Source of the DNA: Symsagittifera roscoffensis | Taxonomy: Eukaryota; Xenacoelomorpha; Acoela; Convolutidae | Reading direction: 5' to 3' | DNA: 60,000 nt | Assembly (NCBI RefSeq): GCF_963678635.1 | Contig: NC_087064.1 | Coordinates: 77,453,620 to 77,513,619 of the forward strand | Shown here: one piece after another, positions 22,829 through 33,132 of the stretch | Layout of the letters: the number at the start of each line of letters is the position of its first letter | How positions within the stretch are numbered: position 1 is the first letter of the stretch | Notes under the pieces: generated by a model | Database searches by the model: none | What the model saw: only the letters and a program-made list of their open reading frames with translations | What the model was told of the DNA's origin: nothing | Program-made: the position numbers and the translations under genes

Positions 22829-23112
22829 TCAGTCAAAATCAAAACCACGTTGAGCAATGGTCATCAATGTGGCATTCATCTCCCTCACTTTCTGCATGAT
22901 CAGTTTCCTCTCTTCGATATTCCTCGAATTTTTCCTCTCTTTCAATAAATTGTCCCTCTGATATTTGGCGATAAACTTGTGGGCCTGTTTCGCAGTGTGA
23001 GAGCAGTGGAGTAATTTACACTTGACTTGACAGTCCTTGCCTAGTTGCTTCACGTTTGCGATTGACGTCTCCACAATATTGGCGTGTTCTCGGTCGTAGA
23101 ACATGATGAACA
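22829..23112 (-). CDS. POP5: POP5, exon 2 (RNase P/MRP subunit, C-terminal part)
   Basis: Second of two exons (26701-26515, 23112-22829). Together they encode 156 residues, close to the ~160 usual for POP5. POP5 is a protein subunit of nuclear RNase P and RNase MRP, needed for tRNA 5' maturation and rRNA processing. This exon starts after AAAG, completes a split Leu codon and continues FIMFYDREHANIVETS. It carries KLLHCSHTAKQAHKFIAKYQ, aligning with the conserved family block that has LH, T and a C-terminal KF..QYNR stretch. It ends in a basic/acidic helix and the tail QRGFDFD. The frame is intact. Confidence 0.93.
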
Positions 23113-23342
23113 CTTTAGTTGCCTATTTAGAGTCAAACTTGTCATTAAAACATATTAGAACAAATGGCCATCTGAGCATTTCTGCAGACTTTATTTTACA
23201 GACTTTTGAGCAAGATTTTCAAAATTCTAATTTTTTCCTTTTTTCATTGCTTTTTGCCTACTCAAATTGCAGCTTTCAGAATGTTTTCTCATTTCAGCTA
23301 TCTAGTAACCAATTCAATTTCATCTTCCAAAAAATATAAATC

Positions 23343-24158
23343 TACACAGAGGCGAAGTTGCACTTCGCATACACCAGCAAAATTATGACCGATAATGCTA
23401 CTGTGAAAAACTGAATGAGTAAAACTTTGAGTCTACAAAATTTCTTTAGTGATGCACGCCAATTATGACGCATTAGCATAACTAGTCAATTTGAAAAAAA
23501 AAATTACCAACTAACATGCCTCAATTTATAGAGCACTCTATATAACAGTAATAACATGATGTAACAAAATTAAATGTAACCAAAATAAAATGAATTTTTT
23601 TTTCAATTTTTAACTTTTTGTGAAAACCATCCCCCCACAAGCCATATTAAGTACAAAGTGATAAATTTCGCTCCTAGTAACAAATCAATTATGGCAAGTA
23701 GGCTTCCTTCAACCAAATTGGAACGATTTGTATGACGGATTAAATCTCCGCTTACGCGTTAATAGCGCGAAAGATATCGCGCGTTAATTGTCCCAAATTA
23801 AAACCCAATTTTAAAACCCACATAACTTTACGAAAAATGATCACAGGTGAAATATCTTTCCAAATTTAAGCTCAGGACAACAATACTTTTTGAAATATTT
23901 TTAAAGATTCCGTCAAAATTGGGTAATTAAAAAGTCGAATTTTTTCTGAAGAAAAAAAACCACCCGAGCACAAATATTCCGTTACGAAAGTCGGATCAAT
24001 AACAGTCGGTGTTCAAATCCTTAGCATTGACTACACCTAATAGCTGGTTATTGATCAAAATGAACACTTTCAAAATAAACACAATTTATTGCATCAATAT
24101 TTGCGTCTTAGGTTGGAAAAAAAAGATAGTTCATACTATAACATAAGCATTGCTTGTG
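23343..24158 (+). repeat. Hairpin-ended element (ACACAGAGGCGAAG...GCTTGTGT), nested
   Basis: Left end ACACAGAGGCGAAGTTGCAC, right end TTAGGTTGGAAAAAAAAGAT then a GCATTGCTTGTGT hairpin. The interior matches 35703-36275 and 57664-58181. At about 23540-23995 it is interrupted by an inverted copy of the TTCCGACTTTCG family, containing a GCGCGTTAAT/ATTAACGCG palindrome. Confidence 0.65.
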
Positions 24159-24649
24159 TAAAAAAGAAAGCTAAATTAGACGTCAGAGAACAACTGCATG
24201 TAGATAACATAGCAAACAGACAAGGAAAAATGTCGGTGAAATTTTAAGTATTTGAAGCCTTTGCAAAGAAAAAACTTCCGGCCTTAAAGCTCTTTGACAC
24301 TCGATTGACACTTTTTTTCCTGAAATTAATTCAATAAGAGAAGACTGGGTCGGTTCAATAAGAAAACTCTATTCCGCTGGGAGATCGATAAACCTTTTCA
24401 TCATTGTTACTTCATTCATCAACACTTAATAAATCAGAAACTGAGTTATTTCAACTAAAATTGCTGTTTGACGGCAGAAAAAAATTGTTTTTACAAATTT
24501 CAAATAATTAAACAGCAAAACAATATTGGCTTATAAAAAGCTATTTTCGGGCTGGCTAGGGCGTCTAAGTTCATTAATATTGCTAAAAATTTGCTCATTG
24601 CTTGAGAGAGTTGCATAATTGGGGCAAACGGCATTAATTGAAAAAGCTA

Positions 24650-25010
24650 ATTAGCTGTTTCTGAAAATGTTTGCATGCAAAAACTCATGGGCAGTTCTCA
24701 TGATGTAGGGTTGAAGCTGCTCTTCGCTAACACGAGCCAGAACACGACAAAAAGCATCTCTATAAAAAGCAATTCGAAAAAGTAGAAATAAGCTTCGATT
24801 TAATAATTCTGCTACGTTTCGGTTTCGATCTGCGACTTTGAGATGATGAGTCTCACGCTTTAACCACTCAGCCACGGACGCTAAATAAATCGCAAACACT
24901 AGTCGCAATTATAGCAAAGATTGTAATGAACTTTTATTGGCGAGTTAGGTTGGAAAAAAGAACGTTCGTACAAATACACTACGTTCGCGAGCTGGCTAGT
25001 GTTTAAAAGT
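24650..25010 (-). repeat. tRNA-Ser/Leu-like SINE-type element
   Basis: On the - strand TGGCTGAGTGG (24874-24864) is a perfect pol III A box, and GATCGAAAC near 24830 fits the B box. The anticodon-arm region in between is tRNA-like. The family also has AAAAAGTAGAAATAAGC and the tail TTAGGTTGGAAAAAAG. Not a functional tRNA: the segment is embedded in repeat sequence, and relatives occur at 25712-26393 and 29757-30096. Confidence 0.65.
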
Positions 25011-25711
25011 AAGCTGACCAAAATCGATGAAACGGGGAAAAATAATAAAAATAAATTAGGTTTTTAGCCACTTAGCCCTGGATACAGACGCGATATACTA
25101 AGAACAAAAAATAGGGATTCAAACAATGCTATCACTAAACTTGGAGTTGACCACCAAATAAAGTCATCCTTTGTATATAGTTCTCAACTGAGAAATTCCA
25201 GTACCCGGTTGCAATAATTGTGTCAGTCCGAATCTTTTGCACTTATTGTTCCGACCATTGAAAATGGGAAGGAACTTTGGTTCGAGTGTTATAGCTTTTT
25301 TCTTTTTGTTTTTCAGGCAAAATCAGCTACCCCAAATAATCATCGTACAGGGTTGAGGGATATAACATATTAAAGCCCTTTCAGTGTCGTGATTCAAACG
25401 ACATTTAAAAATTCAACAAAAATTTCATAATGTCGAGAAAATCGGTTTGAAATTTTTGGTCTAATTTCGAGCTCATTAGTAAGGTAGTTAGTAATTGCAA
25501 TAGCTTATTTAGGCTTAATTTAAGCGTTGAAAACTTAGTTTAACTGAAGAAAAGGTAGTTTTTAGAGTTTTTTAGCGCAGTTTTGGGAATCAAAAACTTA
25601 ATAAATTAATAAATTTCCGCAAAAAAATATTGAAAAACTTTTCCAATTGACCTATTTTACTATGACTCTCAAATATGCCTAAGTTCTATTTTTTCGTTCA
25701 AATTTTTTTAC

Positions 25712-26393
25712 ACAGAGGCGGAGCTGTGCTTCACAAACACTTTCGAAAACACGTCCAAAAAGCAGCTCTAGCAAGTGACATGAAAAAAGTAGAAATAAGC
25801 CTCGAATTTCGAGGCTTAGCAAAAACTCCAATAAGCAAAAATTTGCGATCTAGCAAATTTGAGTCTTACGCACTAACCATTCAGCCACGGATGCTTAAAA
25901 TCCCCAAAAACTAGCCACCAAAAACACAGCTACATATGCTAATAAAATGCCAATTCGATGCAGCAAAAGTAGCACCAAATACAAAAAAATACAATTTTGC
26001 ATGTAATAAATCGCAAATCAAAAAGCCACATTATGTATAAATTATGCATTTCAAAAAATTGCGAGATATATTGAGTTAGAAAACTTCTGAAATCCAGATT
26101 TTATTATTGTTATGTTGTTTGAAATAAATAGCTTTCATCGGTTCAATTGATGAATTAAAAATGAACCAACTTTGTAAACTTATAACTATTCGAATGTCAA
26201 AGCACTTGTTATCAATAATCTGTAAGGTTGCAACAAATTGCCAAACATTTTGTATAGCCAATTCGATGCAGCAAATATTGTTGCTTGAAGTCAATATTTG
26301 CAAGACAAAATTTGCGACTTAGTCACAACAATATTTGCTTAGGTTGGAAAAAAAGAAAGTTCGTACTCTAACACTTTGCTTCGCAAGTGTAAT
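25712..26393 (-). repeat. Second tRNA-like element with hairpin ends
   Basis: Bounded by ACACAGAGGCGGAGC on the left and TTAGGTTGGAAAAAAAG with an AAGTGT end on the right. The - strand A box TGGCTGAATGG lies at 25887-25877; the B box is degenerate. The element ends about 110 bp before the POP5 exon 1 side. Confidence 0.6.
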
Positions 26394-26514
26394 CACAACA
26401 TGCAGAAAAAAAACGGCACCGACTTGAGAAAACATTTTTGTATTTTTTTAAAGAGTGTGGACGGAACATTCTACGCTACTTGCACAGTAACCGGCTATCT
26501 TGCTTTTATATGAC

Positions 26515-26701
26515 AAGCCTGATTGCAGTAAACACAGCTGAGATTCGGCTTCAGTCTCGCGTAGCCCACCTCCCCGTGTTCCTCTTTGATCTCGTTCAGA
26601 AGGACATTGGACATGAGAATCTTCGTGATCCCATATCTAAACTGCATGCCCACATTGTATGTCACTTCGCATATGGCATACCGCTTCCTAACTCGAACCA
26701 T
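26515..26701 (-). CDS. POP5: POP5, exon 1 (N-terminal part)
   Basis: Begins MVRVRKRYAICEV, the conserved POP5 start (MVR..KRY..CE). It contains EEHGEVGYARLKPNLSCVYCN, aligned residue for residue with the family's HG..GAA...VRYLN block (19 positions, no gap). The donor is inferred as CTT|GTCATA because it restores the phase for exon 2 and the expected protein length. It is a weak donor, and the frame hits a stop 24 nt further on. A repeat terminus (GATAGCCGGTTACTGTGC) begins about 12 nt into the intron. On the - strand GTTTCAG lies 6 nt before the ATG, suggesting a splice acceptor there. Confidence 0.87.
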
Positions 26702-27048
26702 AATAACTGAAACTTGCCAAATCCATCAGATCAAAAAAGATCTTTGGGGAGAATTTTTTGTACATTTGGTAGTTTTTATGACATCCACTTTCAACTGACC
26801 AATAAAAAAATCTTTAAACGCACCAATCCGTATGAAATTCGAGTTGGAAAACAAACAAAATGCAATCAAAATTCAACTAAGTTTTTCAAAGTCAACATAT
26901 CAAACTCTCCGACTTAAAATGGTGACAATTTTTACCCCTATCATATCTTGTCAACACTATCATATGCATGCATACTCTAATATTCGTTTTTTCACAATAC
27001 ACCTGAGCCACATCCACTTCGAAAAATATTCCGATTTTAATAAATATA
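26702..27048. other. 5' flank of POP5
   Basis: AT-rich, no recognised element. Overlapping open frames on both strands are uninformative. Confidence 0.4.
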
Positions 27049-28376
27049 TTAGCGTTTAACGCATCTCCGGTGCTTCGAATTTTCAACAACTCATAAAAAA
27101 CCGCAATTGACGGAAATAAAATCTGTATCCTTTGAGTATACTCTGACAGCGCTCAATTACAGGGTTAGTAAAAAAAAATTAAAAAGCTTTTTATTCAAGT
27201 TTTTTTTTCCAAATTTTGAAAAATCATTTAAGTTTTTTATATTTAAGTTCTTTCAAAAGTTTCAAAATAAACTAGGAAACGTCACATCTCGGAAACTAAA
27301 AGCAAGTGAGCAGTCGCATTTTGACGCAATATTTGCAACTGCTGAGAGTACTCTTACAGTACCCCACTACACCGCTGGGAATTTCAAACAAGTTTTCTTA
27401 AATTTTTTTTTGAAAAACCATACAAGACGTCAAATCTCGAAATCTTCCAAGACTCTAGCAGTCATATATAGAGGCAAGATTCGCTCCTGAGAGTACTCTG
27501 ACAACCCCAACTACAGGGTTGGGAATTTCAAATTTTGAAGAAAAAAAATATTTTAAATTTTCTGAAATTTTTTTTGAAAAATCATAAAAAACGTTATCTC
27601 GATAACTACAAGATTTTGAGCAATCACATTTGGAGGTACACTTCGCAAATCGTGGTAGTACTCTGACAAAGCCTCAGTATAGAGATGGGAACTTCAAAAT
27701 TTTCATATCTTAAGTTCATTGAACAATTTGAAAAAAATACATAACAAACATCACATCTCGGAAACTAAGAGCATTTGAGCGGCCATAATAAGACGCAAGA
27801 TTTGCAGTTTGCAGCTCATGAGAGTACCTTTACAGTACCCAACTACAAGGTTGGGAAGTTAAATTCTTTCGAATTTTTTAAAATCTAAGTTCTCTGAAAA
27901 ACTAAAAATAAATTATAAAACACGTCATACCTCGAAAACTACAAGAACTTGAACAGAACCCAACTACAGGGCTGAGAACTTCAAATTTTGTGAATTATTT
28001 TGTAATTGAAGTTTTCGGAAAATTTTTGAAAAAATTCACAAAAACCGTCGTATCTCGTATACAAAAAGAATTTGAGCATTCATAATCATAATTGGAGGCC
28101 AAACTCGCAACCCATTCGGCAACCATGACATCATCCCGTTATTGGGCTGCCAATTTCAGACTCGGTGAAATAAACGCTGAATACAAATTGTAAAACCGAA
28201 AAAATTCTTTGACCATTGCAATATATGATATAGCTTAAACGTCAAAAAAAAACGTGCAATATATGATATAGCTTAAACGTCAAACGTCAAAAATTTCTTT
28301 AAACATGTGGAAACATTACGTTGAAAATGCTTAAACTTGGCGATATAGCGAAGATAGCATTTAAATATATAAAAGA
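27049..28376 (-). mobile_element. Non-autonomous Helitron, 1328 bp
   Basis: Read on the - strand, it starts TCTTTTATATATTTAAATGC at 28376. It ends with the hairpin GCACCGGAGATGC, eight more bases and CTAA at 27049. The flanks are A before TC and T after CTAA, the Helitron insertion rule. The core is a degenerate ~165-bp tandem repeat with units such as GTACTCTGACAG and CAACTACAGGGTTGG. No Rep/helicase ORF. Confidence 0.85.
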
Positions 28377-28605
28377 TGTACATTCAAATGCTGATAAGCT
28401 GTATGCTATTAAATGGATCACGGAAGCCAGATATAAAGCACAACAACGAGAAACAGAACCAAATGTAAGCAACAACCAACTTTCAAAAGCCCCTAACTAC
28501 CCTAAAATTATGAACATTAATGGCCAAAATTTCATAAAGAAGGCACTATTCTCACATATCATCGACGCGAATTATCAGCGATATGATCACGAATCTTTTT
28601 TTTTT
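28377..28605. other. Unassigned DNA between Helitron and LINE fragment
   Basis: An open frame (28321-28608, + strand) overlaps the Helitron end and has no recognisable domain. Nothing else seen. Confidence 0.35.
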
Positions 28606-28617
28606 TAAATAAACCAT

Positions 28618-29010
28618 GTTGTTGTTGTTAGCCCACGCGGGTCGGGTTGGGCTCTTCTGTCTCCAGGTCAAGGAACTTAGCAACCTCTACCGGCCGAAGC
28701 CACAGGTCTGCTGGGGTGAGTGGGGAGGGGTTTTGGGAGCAGTTGAAAAGGTGACATGTTGTGTGGGGGGCAAGGGAACAGGTTGGGCAAAGGTGGGAGA
28801 TGGAGCTGTCGAGGCGGGATAGGTAAGTGTTAAGGAGCCGGCTGTAGCCAGACCGGAGTTGGGAGAGCTTACAGCGCGTGAAACGTGGGAGAGATTTTTC
28901 AGAGGGGTCAATCTTTGGGGGAGGGATACAAATAACTTTAGACGGAGGGGTTTCGGCTAGGAACTTGGTTACAAGGGAGGTATGGTTGTCTTTTAAAATT
29001 GGTTTAAAAA
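28618..29010 (-). mobile_element. 5'-truncated LINE insertion with 12-bp TSD
   Basis: The - strand frame encodes the C-terminal end typical of Jockey/I-type LINEs: QLRSGYSRLLNTYLSRLDS, a CPTC...PHTTCHLFNC zinc-knuckle-like block and PVEVAKFLDL. It is followed by a stop and an (AAC)4 tail. Direct flanking repeats TAAATAAACCAT lie at 28606-28617 and 29011-29022. It is clearly richer in G+C than its surroundings, so it is a different lineage from the LINE at 41-45 kb. Only about 390 bp of the element integrated. Confidence 0.92.
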
Positions 29011-29022
29011 TAAATAAACCAT

Positions 29023-29756
29023 AACCTTTAGCTTTCAATTACACCCTGAAGTAACACACCAACTGAAATAAAATGTTTATCAGGGACTTATAAGCATTGA
29101 CTTAACCGACCCTTATGGAGGCACAAATTGATGTTAGCGTACTATTTAACCGATAATAACTTGAACATAGCCAACTAATGAACGCAATGAAACTGAAACA
29201 AAAACTGAATTGTTTTTTTTTTAATTCTCAACTTTTGAACTTCAATGAAAAAAATAGATGGCCTTATTGTTCTTGGAATTTGAAGAACAATTAAGGATGG
29301 ACACTTTAAAATTTGTTAAAATATACCCAATTTGAGAAAACTGGACCAGAAGGAGAAAAAAAATATTTCGCTGAGAAATCTGATAATTACTTTCCATTTT
29401 CAAAATTAGAAGTCGATCACGTTTTTCGTAGTCTTTACACTTTTGCTTTTCGATAGTTGATTTTGCCTTCCTTTAAACAACAAAGAAAATGCACTGAACA
29501 AAGAAAGCACAAAAAACCGCGAAATTCAAAATTGAGCGTGATTAAATTTTAGAGACTTTTTCCAGAAAAAAAAAATAAAAAAACTTTAGACCTTTATAAG
29601 AGTCCTCACTACGTTCATTACTCTTAATAAGTTTGACTTCAATAAATAGATCATCCCAATCTTAGTGAGCAATACAAGCATGTTACTTATCGAAGCCTTA
29701 AATTGGATAATTGATTTAGAAGTAGAACTGACAAAATATGTAGAAGACGACACATT
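29023..29756. repeat. Intergenic DNA with an ACAGTTGGAAAAG-family repeat
   Basis: About 29210-29580 matches the dispersed family also seen at 20165, 35425, 41060 and 45280 (TTCTGAACAATTTATGATTG-like stretch, then GTCGATCACGTTTTTCG and TTTTGCTTTTCG). No exon recognised. Confidence 0.5.
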
Positions 29757-30096
29757 ACACAGAAGCAAAGCTGAGCTTAGAAAACACTCGCGAAAACACG
29801 ACAAAAAGCAGCTCTATAAAGAGCAGTAAGAAAAAGTATAAATGAGCCACGAATATGTAAAAAAAATCGGCTACATCTCGGTTTCGATCTGCGACCCAGA
29901 GAATCTGCAACCACTAGCCACAAATAAAGCAGAGAACAAATGCTATGAAATTTCCAATCCTACAGATCGTGATTGTAGCAAAAGTGCCGTCAAATAAGTG
30001 AACGATTTTAATGATCACTTTTATTTGCGAGTTGGGTTAGAAAAAAAAGAAGGTTCGTACTAACAATCTAACGCTCGCAAGCTCGAAGTGTTACGA
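29757..30096 (-). repeat. tRNA-like element with hairpin ends, short copy
   Basis: Left end ACACAGAAGCAAAGCTGAGC, interior CGAAAACACGACAAAAAGCAG as in 25712-26393. B-box-like GATCGAAACC lies on the - strand near 29886, and the right end is TTGGGTTAGAAAAAAAAG with CGCTCGCAAGC. The A-box region is decayed. Confidence 0.55.
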
Positions 30097-30332
30097 TACA
30101 GAGGAATGAAACTGTTCTGTAAAAATTTGCACCGTTTTTGTGACCCCTCCACTTGCACACGAGGCAACAAGGAAAATTTGAAATCTTGATTTCTTAAAAT
30201 AGCGTATTAAATCGGGGCGTAGGAAAACGTAGTTTTTCAAGCAACTAATCAAAGCCACTAAATAATGAAAGGATACAAACTATTGACTTGGTTACTTCAA
30301 ATTGGTTCGCACAAAAGTATTTTTCAACACAG

Positions 30333-31018
30333 AGGCCAAGCGGAGCTTCGCACTACTGGAGATACAGCACAAACATAAAAACAAGTAGAAAACTATTTAA
30401 ATTTTGAAAAAACTAGGTGAACTACTTGTTTGATATTGAATGAAATTGCTATATTGATGTGGCAATAAAATTGTGATTACAAAAATTGAACTTTGCCCAA
30501 AACCTTAGTTTTTTCTCAATTAAAATAAGTGAGAAGAGTAAAAAATTTAACTAATTTTCTTCAGAAGATAACATTTCTCTTACAAAAAAAGAATCAGCGC
30601 TTCTGCAGGAACACTTATCGCAACCGGTTCTTTCAATTGAAGTTTTCTAGCCGCAAGAGATAAGCAGACAAATAATTTGCCGATTTACATTGAAACATTA
30701 TATTTCGTTTGAAAAAAAAACAGGTCCTGGTCAAATTCAAACCCAGGACCTTCGCCGTCTCAGGCAAATTCAGTACCTCAAGGCGAAGTTGACCAGTAAC
30801 GCATAGAAGTTTGAATTTATTATGAACCAAGATAACAACTTGTTTAACAGAGTCACTTAAATCATTTGTATCTTGATTTATTAGCAAGCGTTATCAAACC
30901 GGAATAAAAACTTTTTTTTCGGGTTAACAACTTGTTTAACAGAGTCACTTAAATCATTTGTAAACCGAAAAAGAAAGTTTTTATCCCGGTTTGATAACGC
31001 TTGCTAATCGCAAGCATC
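30333..31018 (+). repeat. Hairpin-ended element with an internal inverted duplication
   Basis: Starts ACACAGAGGCCAAGCGGAGC. It carries a tRNA-like segment on the - strand (30723-30785, GGTTTGAATT). Its right end appears twice in opposite orientation: TTAGCAAGCGTTATCAAACC near 30880 and its complement near 31000. A direct repeat AACAACTTGTTTAACAGAGT occurs at about 30835 and 30925. Confidence 0.65.
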
Positions 31019-31210
31019 AACAGGCAACTCAAATAAAACATTTATTTATTTTTCAAGCAAGCTGTTCAAATGACGAAACTTTGAAACATGTCACTTTGGT
31101 TTGATAACTTGACTTTTGCACGCAAAATAGGACTTTTAAATCAAGTTACTGAAGCTTTGAAACATTTTCCAATTTGTCAAAAGGGTGAACCCGATCACTT
31201 GCGATACAAA

Positions 31211-31605
31211 AATGAACAAGGATAGCCGGTTACTGTGCAAGTAGCACAGTGTTCCAAAAGTCTTTAAAAATCTACGATTTTTTTTTCAAATTTGTCTTTT
31301 TTGTGTGGTGTGATAAAAGGATCTGACGTTTTGCAGAAATTTTCTGAATTTTTATTCTCAAAATGGCATTAAAAACCTCCAAAAACTTATTTTACTCAAG
31401 TCAAAAATTTCAAACCATTTTTCTCGAACCTGGGAAACTTTTGAAAAATTGTTCGAATCACGCCTGAAAGAGCTATACTTTGATATATCACTCAACTCTC
31501 TCCGATAATGATTATTTGTGGTAGATGATTTTGCGTGGAAAACAAAAAAACTAAAACACCCGAATATGAAGTTTCTCCCCATTTTTCAAATAGTCGGAAC
31601 AATAA
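31211..31605 (+). repeat. Interspersed element with ACTGTGC/GCACAGT terminal hairpin, copy 2
   Basis: Shares both ends with 9523-10135: GATAGCCGGTTACTGTGC at the start and AAAACAAAAAAACTAAAACAC with GTCGGAACAA at the end. It is shorter internally. Non-coding. Confidence 0.6.
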
Positions 31606-32161
31606 TGAATGACTGCGATTAAAATCAAATGAAAAGAAAAACCAAAAATTACAAAAACTGCAAAAAACAGTTTTTGTCATAAAATTATATTATTAAAATC
31701 GCAAAAAAATGAATACAGTGAGCCAATCGCGTCCATCTCATCACGTACTTCGTTTTTCTTCTATGTCATATTCTCATTGTCATTTGTTCGATCACATTAA
31801 ATGCATCAAGGATTCCTTTTGAGCTTATAATTGGTACTTACAACAGAAATGTTCAAGGCTGATGGCGTTTAATATCTTACCAGATTCAAAGACCACGTTT
31901 CAGAATATCGAGTTTAAAGGAAAAACATACAAACGCTAGGGAAAATTAAACAATGAGTAACATTACTACTTTTCAAAGCAACACGTATTGCAATTGCAAT
32001 TTATTTATCTGATTAAATAGCGGAGTGATCTATTTGAAACATTTGGAACCTGAAACGCTCGCATTTAAGCACAAAATAATGTTAATTGCAACAAACATGA
32101 AAATTCTTTTTCCAAATGTTACAAATGAATCTACTTCATGTCACGACTTCATAAGTGCACA
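31606..32161. other. 3' flank of EMC4
   Basis: No gene seen. TTTATT at about 32001 gives AATAAA on the - strand, about 160 bp past the EMC4 stop, a plausible poly(A) signal. Confidence 0.5.
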
Positions 32162-32402
32162 TCATGTAGTAGTGGTGGTGAAAAATGAGTAGCGTCCAGG
32201 TGTGAACTCTACCGGGGTCTGCAGAGTGAGGAATCCGATCCAGTCTGATTGGTTGAGGGGCAGAAGCCCCATGGAACTGCACTTGTACATGGCCAACAGT
32301 ATGTTGAACAGGAGTCCCAGCAAGTAGACACACTTCTGCATCACAGCAGGCACACCTCCTGGCCCGAGAGGGAAGTCGAACTGAGAGAACATGGCCTGCA
32401 CA
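32162..32402 (-). CDS. EMC4: EMC4, exon 2 (C-terminal membrane segment)
   Basis: Begins after CTTCAG, completing a Ser codon split 2+1 with exon 1. It encodes SVQAMFSQFDF, then CVYLLGLLFNILLAMYKCSS and MGLLP...SDW, the signature C-terminal block of EMC4. EMC4 is a subunit of the ER membrane protein complex that inserts and stabilises multipass and tail-anchored membrane proteins. The last residues (VEFTPGRYSFFTTTTT) keep the family's EFxxG motif and add a poly-Thr tail. The intron to exon 1 is 6.5 kb. Confidence 0.95.
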
Positions 32403-33132
32403 CTGAAGCCACAAAACAGTTCTGTCCAAATAACTGACTATTAAAAAAAAAAACAAAGAAATCACCAAGACCTATATAAGAGTCTTCATTACGTTCATTA
32501 CTCTTAACTAGGTGATAATGAATGCGCTTCACTTGTTATCCAGCTGGTTGCATGGTATTCCTGCGAATGGAAAAGATTTTTAGAGATATACATATACTAA
32601 TATTTTATGTAAATGTCAGTTTATGTTTAGCCTTGAAGGATTCCTATTGTTAGTTGAACTTGTGGTCACCAGCCATCATAACGACTCTATAATACAGAGA
32701 TTGCATTGTCGAAAACTAAACTTCAAAAAACAGTTTGTTTTATCTTGAATAGTTTATTTAGGAGAGTAATATTATACAGACAGGTAAACAATAAACCACA
32801 TGTACAAATCAAACCCACCAAGGATCATGCAAAAAGCTATGCAGCTTATCGAGGCATGACCCTGAGTATAATATCTTGACATTATCTTGACATTAGAGTG
32901 CGTTATAATACCTATTGAGCTTATATTCCCTTCAGAACACGAAGACAAAACAGGTAGGGTAGAAAAAAAAATCAAAAACACCGATCGTAGAAATTAAAAA
33001 ACTCCGATGGTAAAAAGTTTTAAAAATTCAACACAGACAAGGTTTTTTTAATAGACACAGACGCATAATTTGTGAAAAAATACATTTCAAATATTGGATG
33101 CCAGAAAAATTTAATGCCCCCGAGCAAAAATC

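Larger units (their letters stand above)
23113..26514 (-). other. POP5 intron (3.4 kb), filled with mobile elements
   Basis: Holds a hairpin-ended element with a nested inverted element (23343-24158), two tRNA-Ser/Leu-like elements (24650-25010, 25712-26393) and a terminal hairpin repeat ending about 12 bp from the splice donor. A further partial element with GGTTGCAATAATTGTG and TTGTTCCGACC lies near 25200-25260. No other exon needed. Confidence 0.8.

Noticed and set aside
24798-24890. Possible functional tRNA-Ser gene (- strand)
   Set aside because: A and B boxes are good, but the acceptor and T stems do not pair cleanly and the same sequence recurs in decayed form inside other repeats.
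27100-28200. CRISPR-like array
   Set aside because: The repeats are ~165 bp, degenerate and bounded by Helitron ends in an animal-type genome.
28321-28608. 95-codon + strand frame at the Helitron 5' end
   Set aside because: Its first third is Helitron terminus sequence and the rest has no recognisable similarity.
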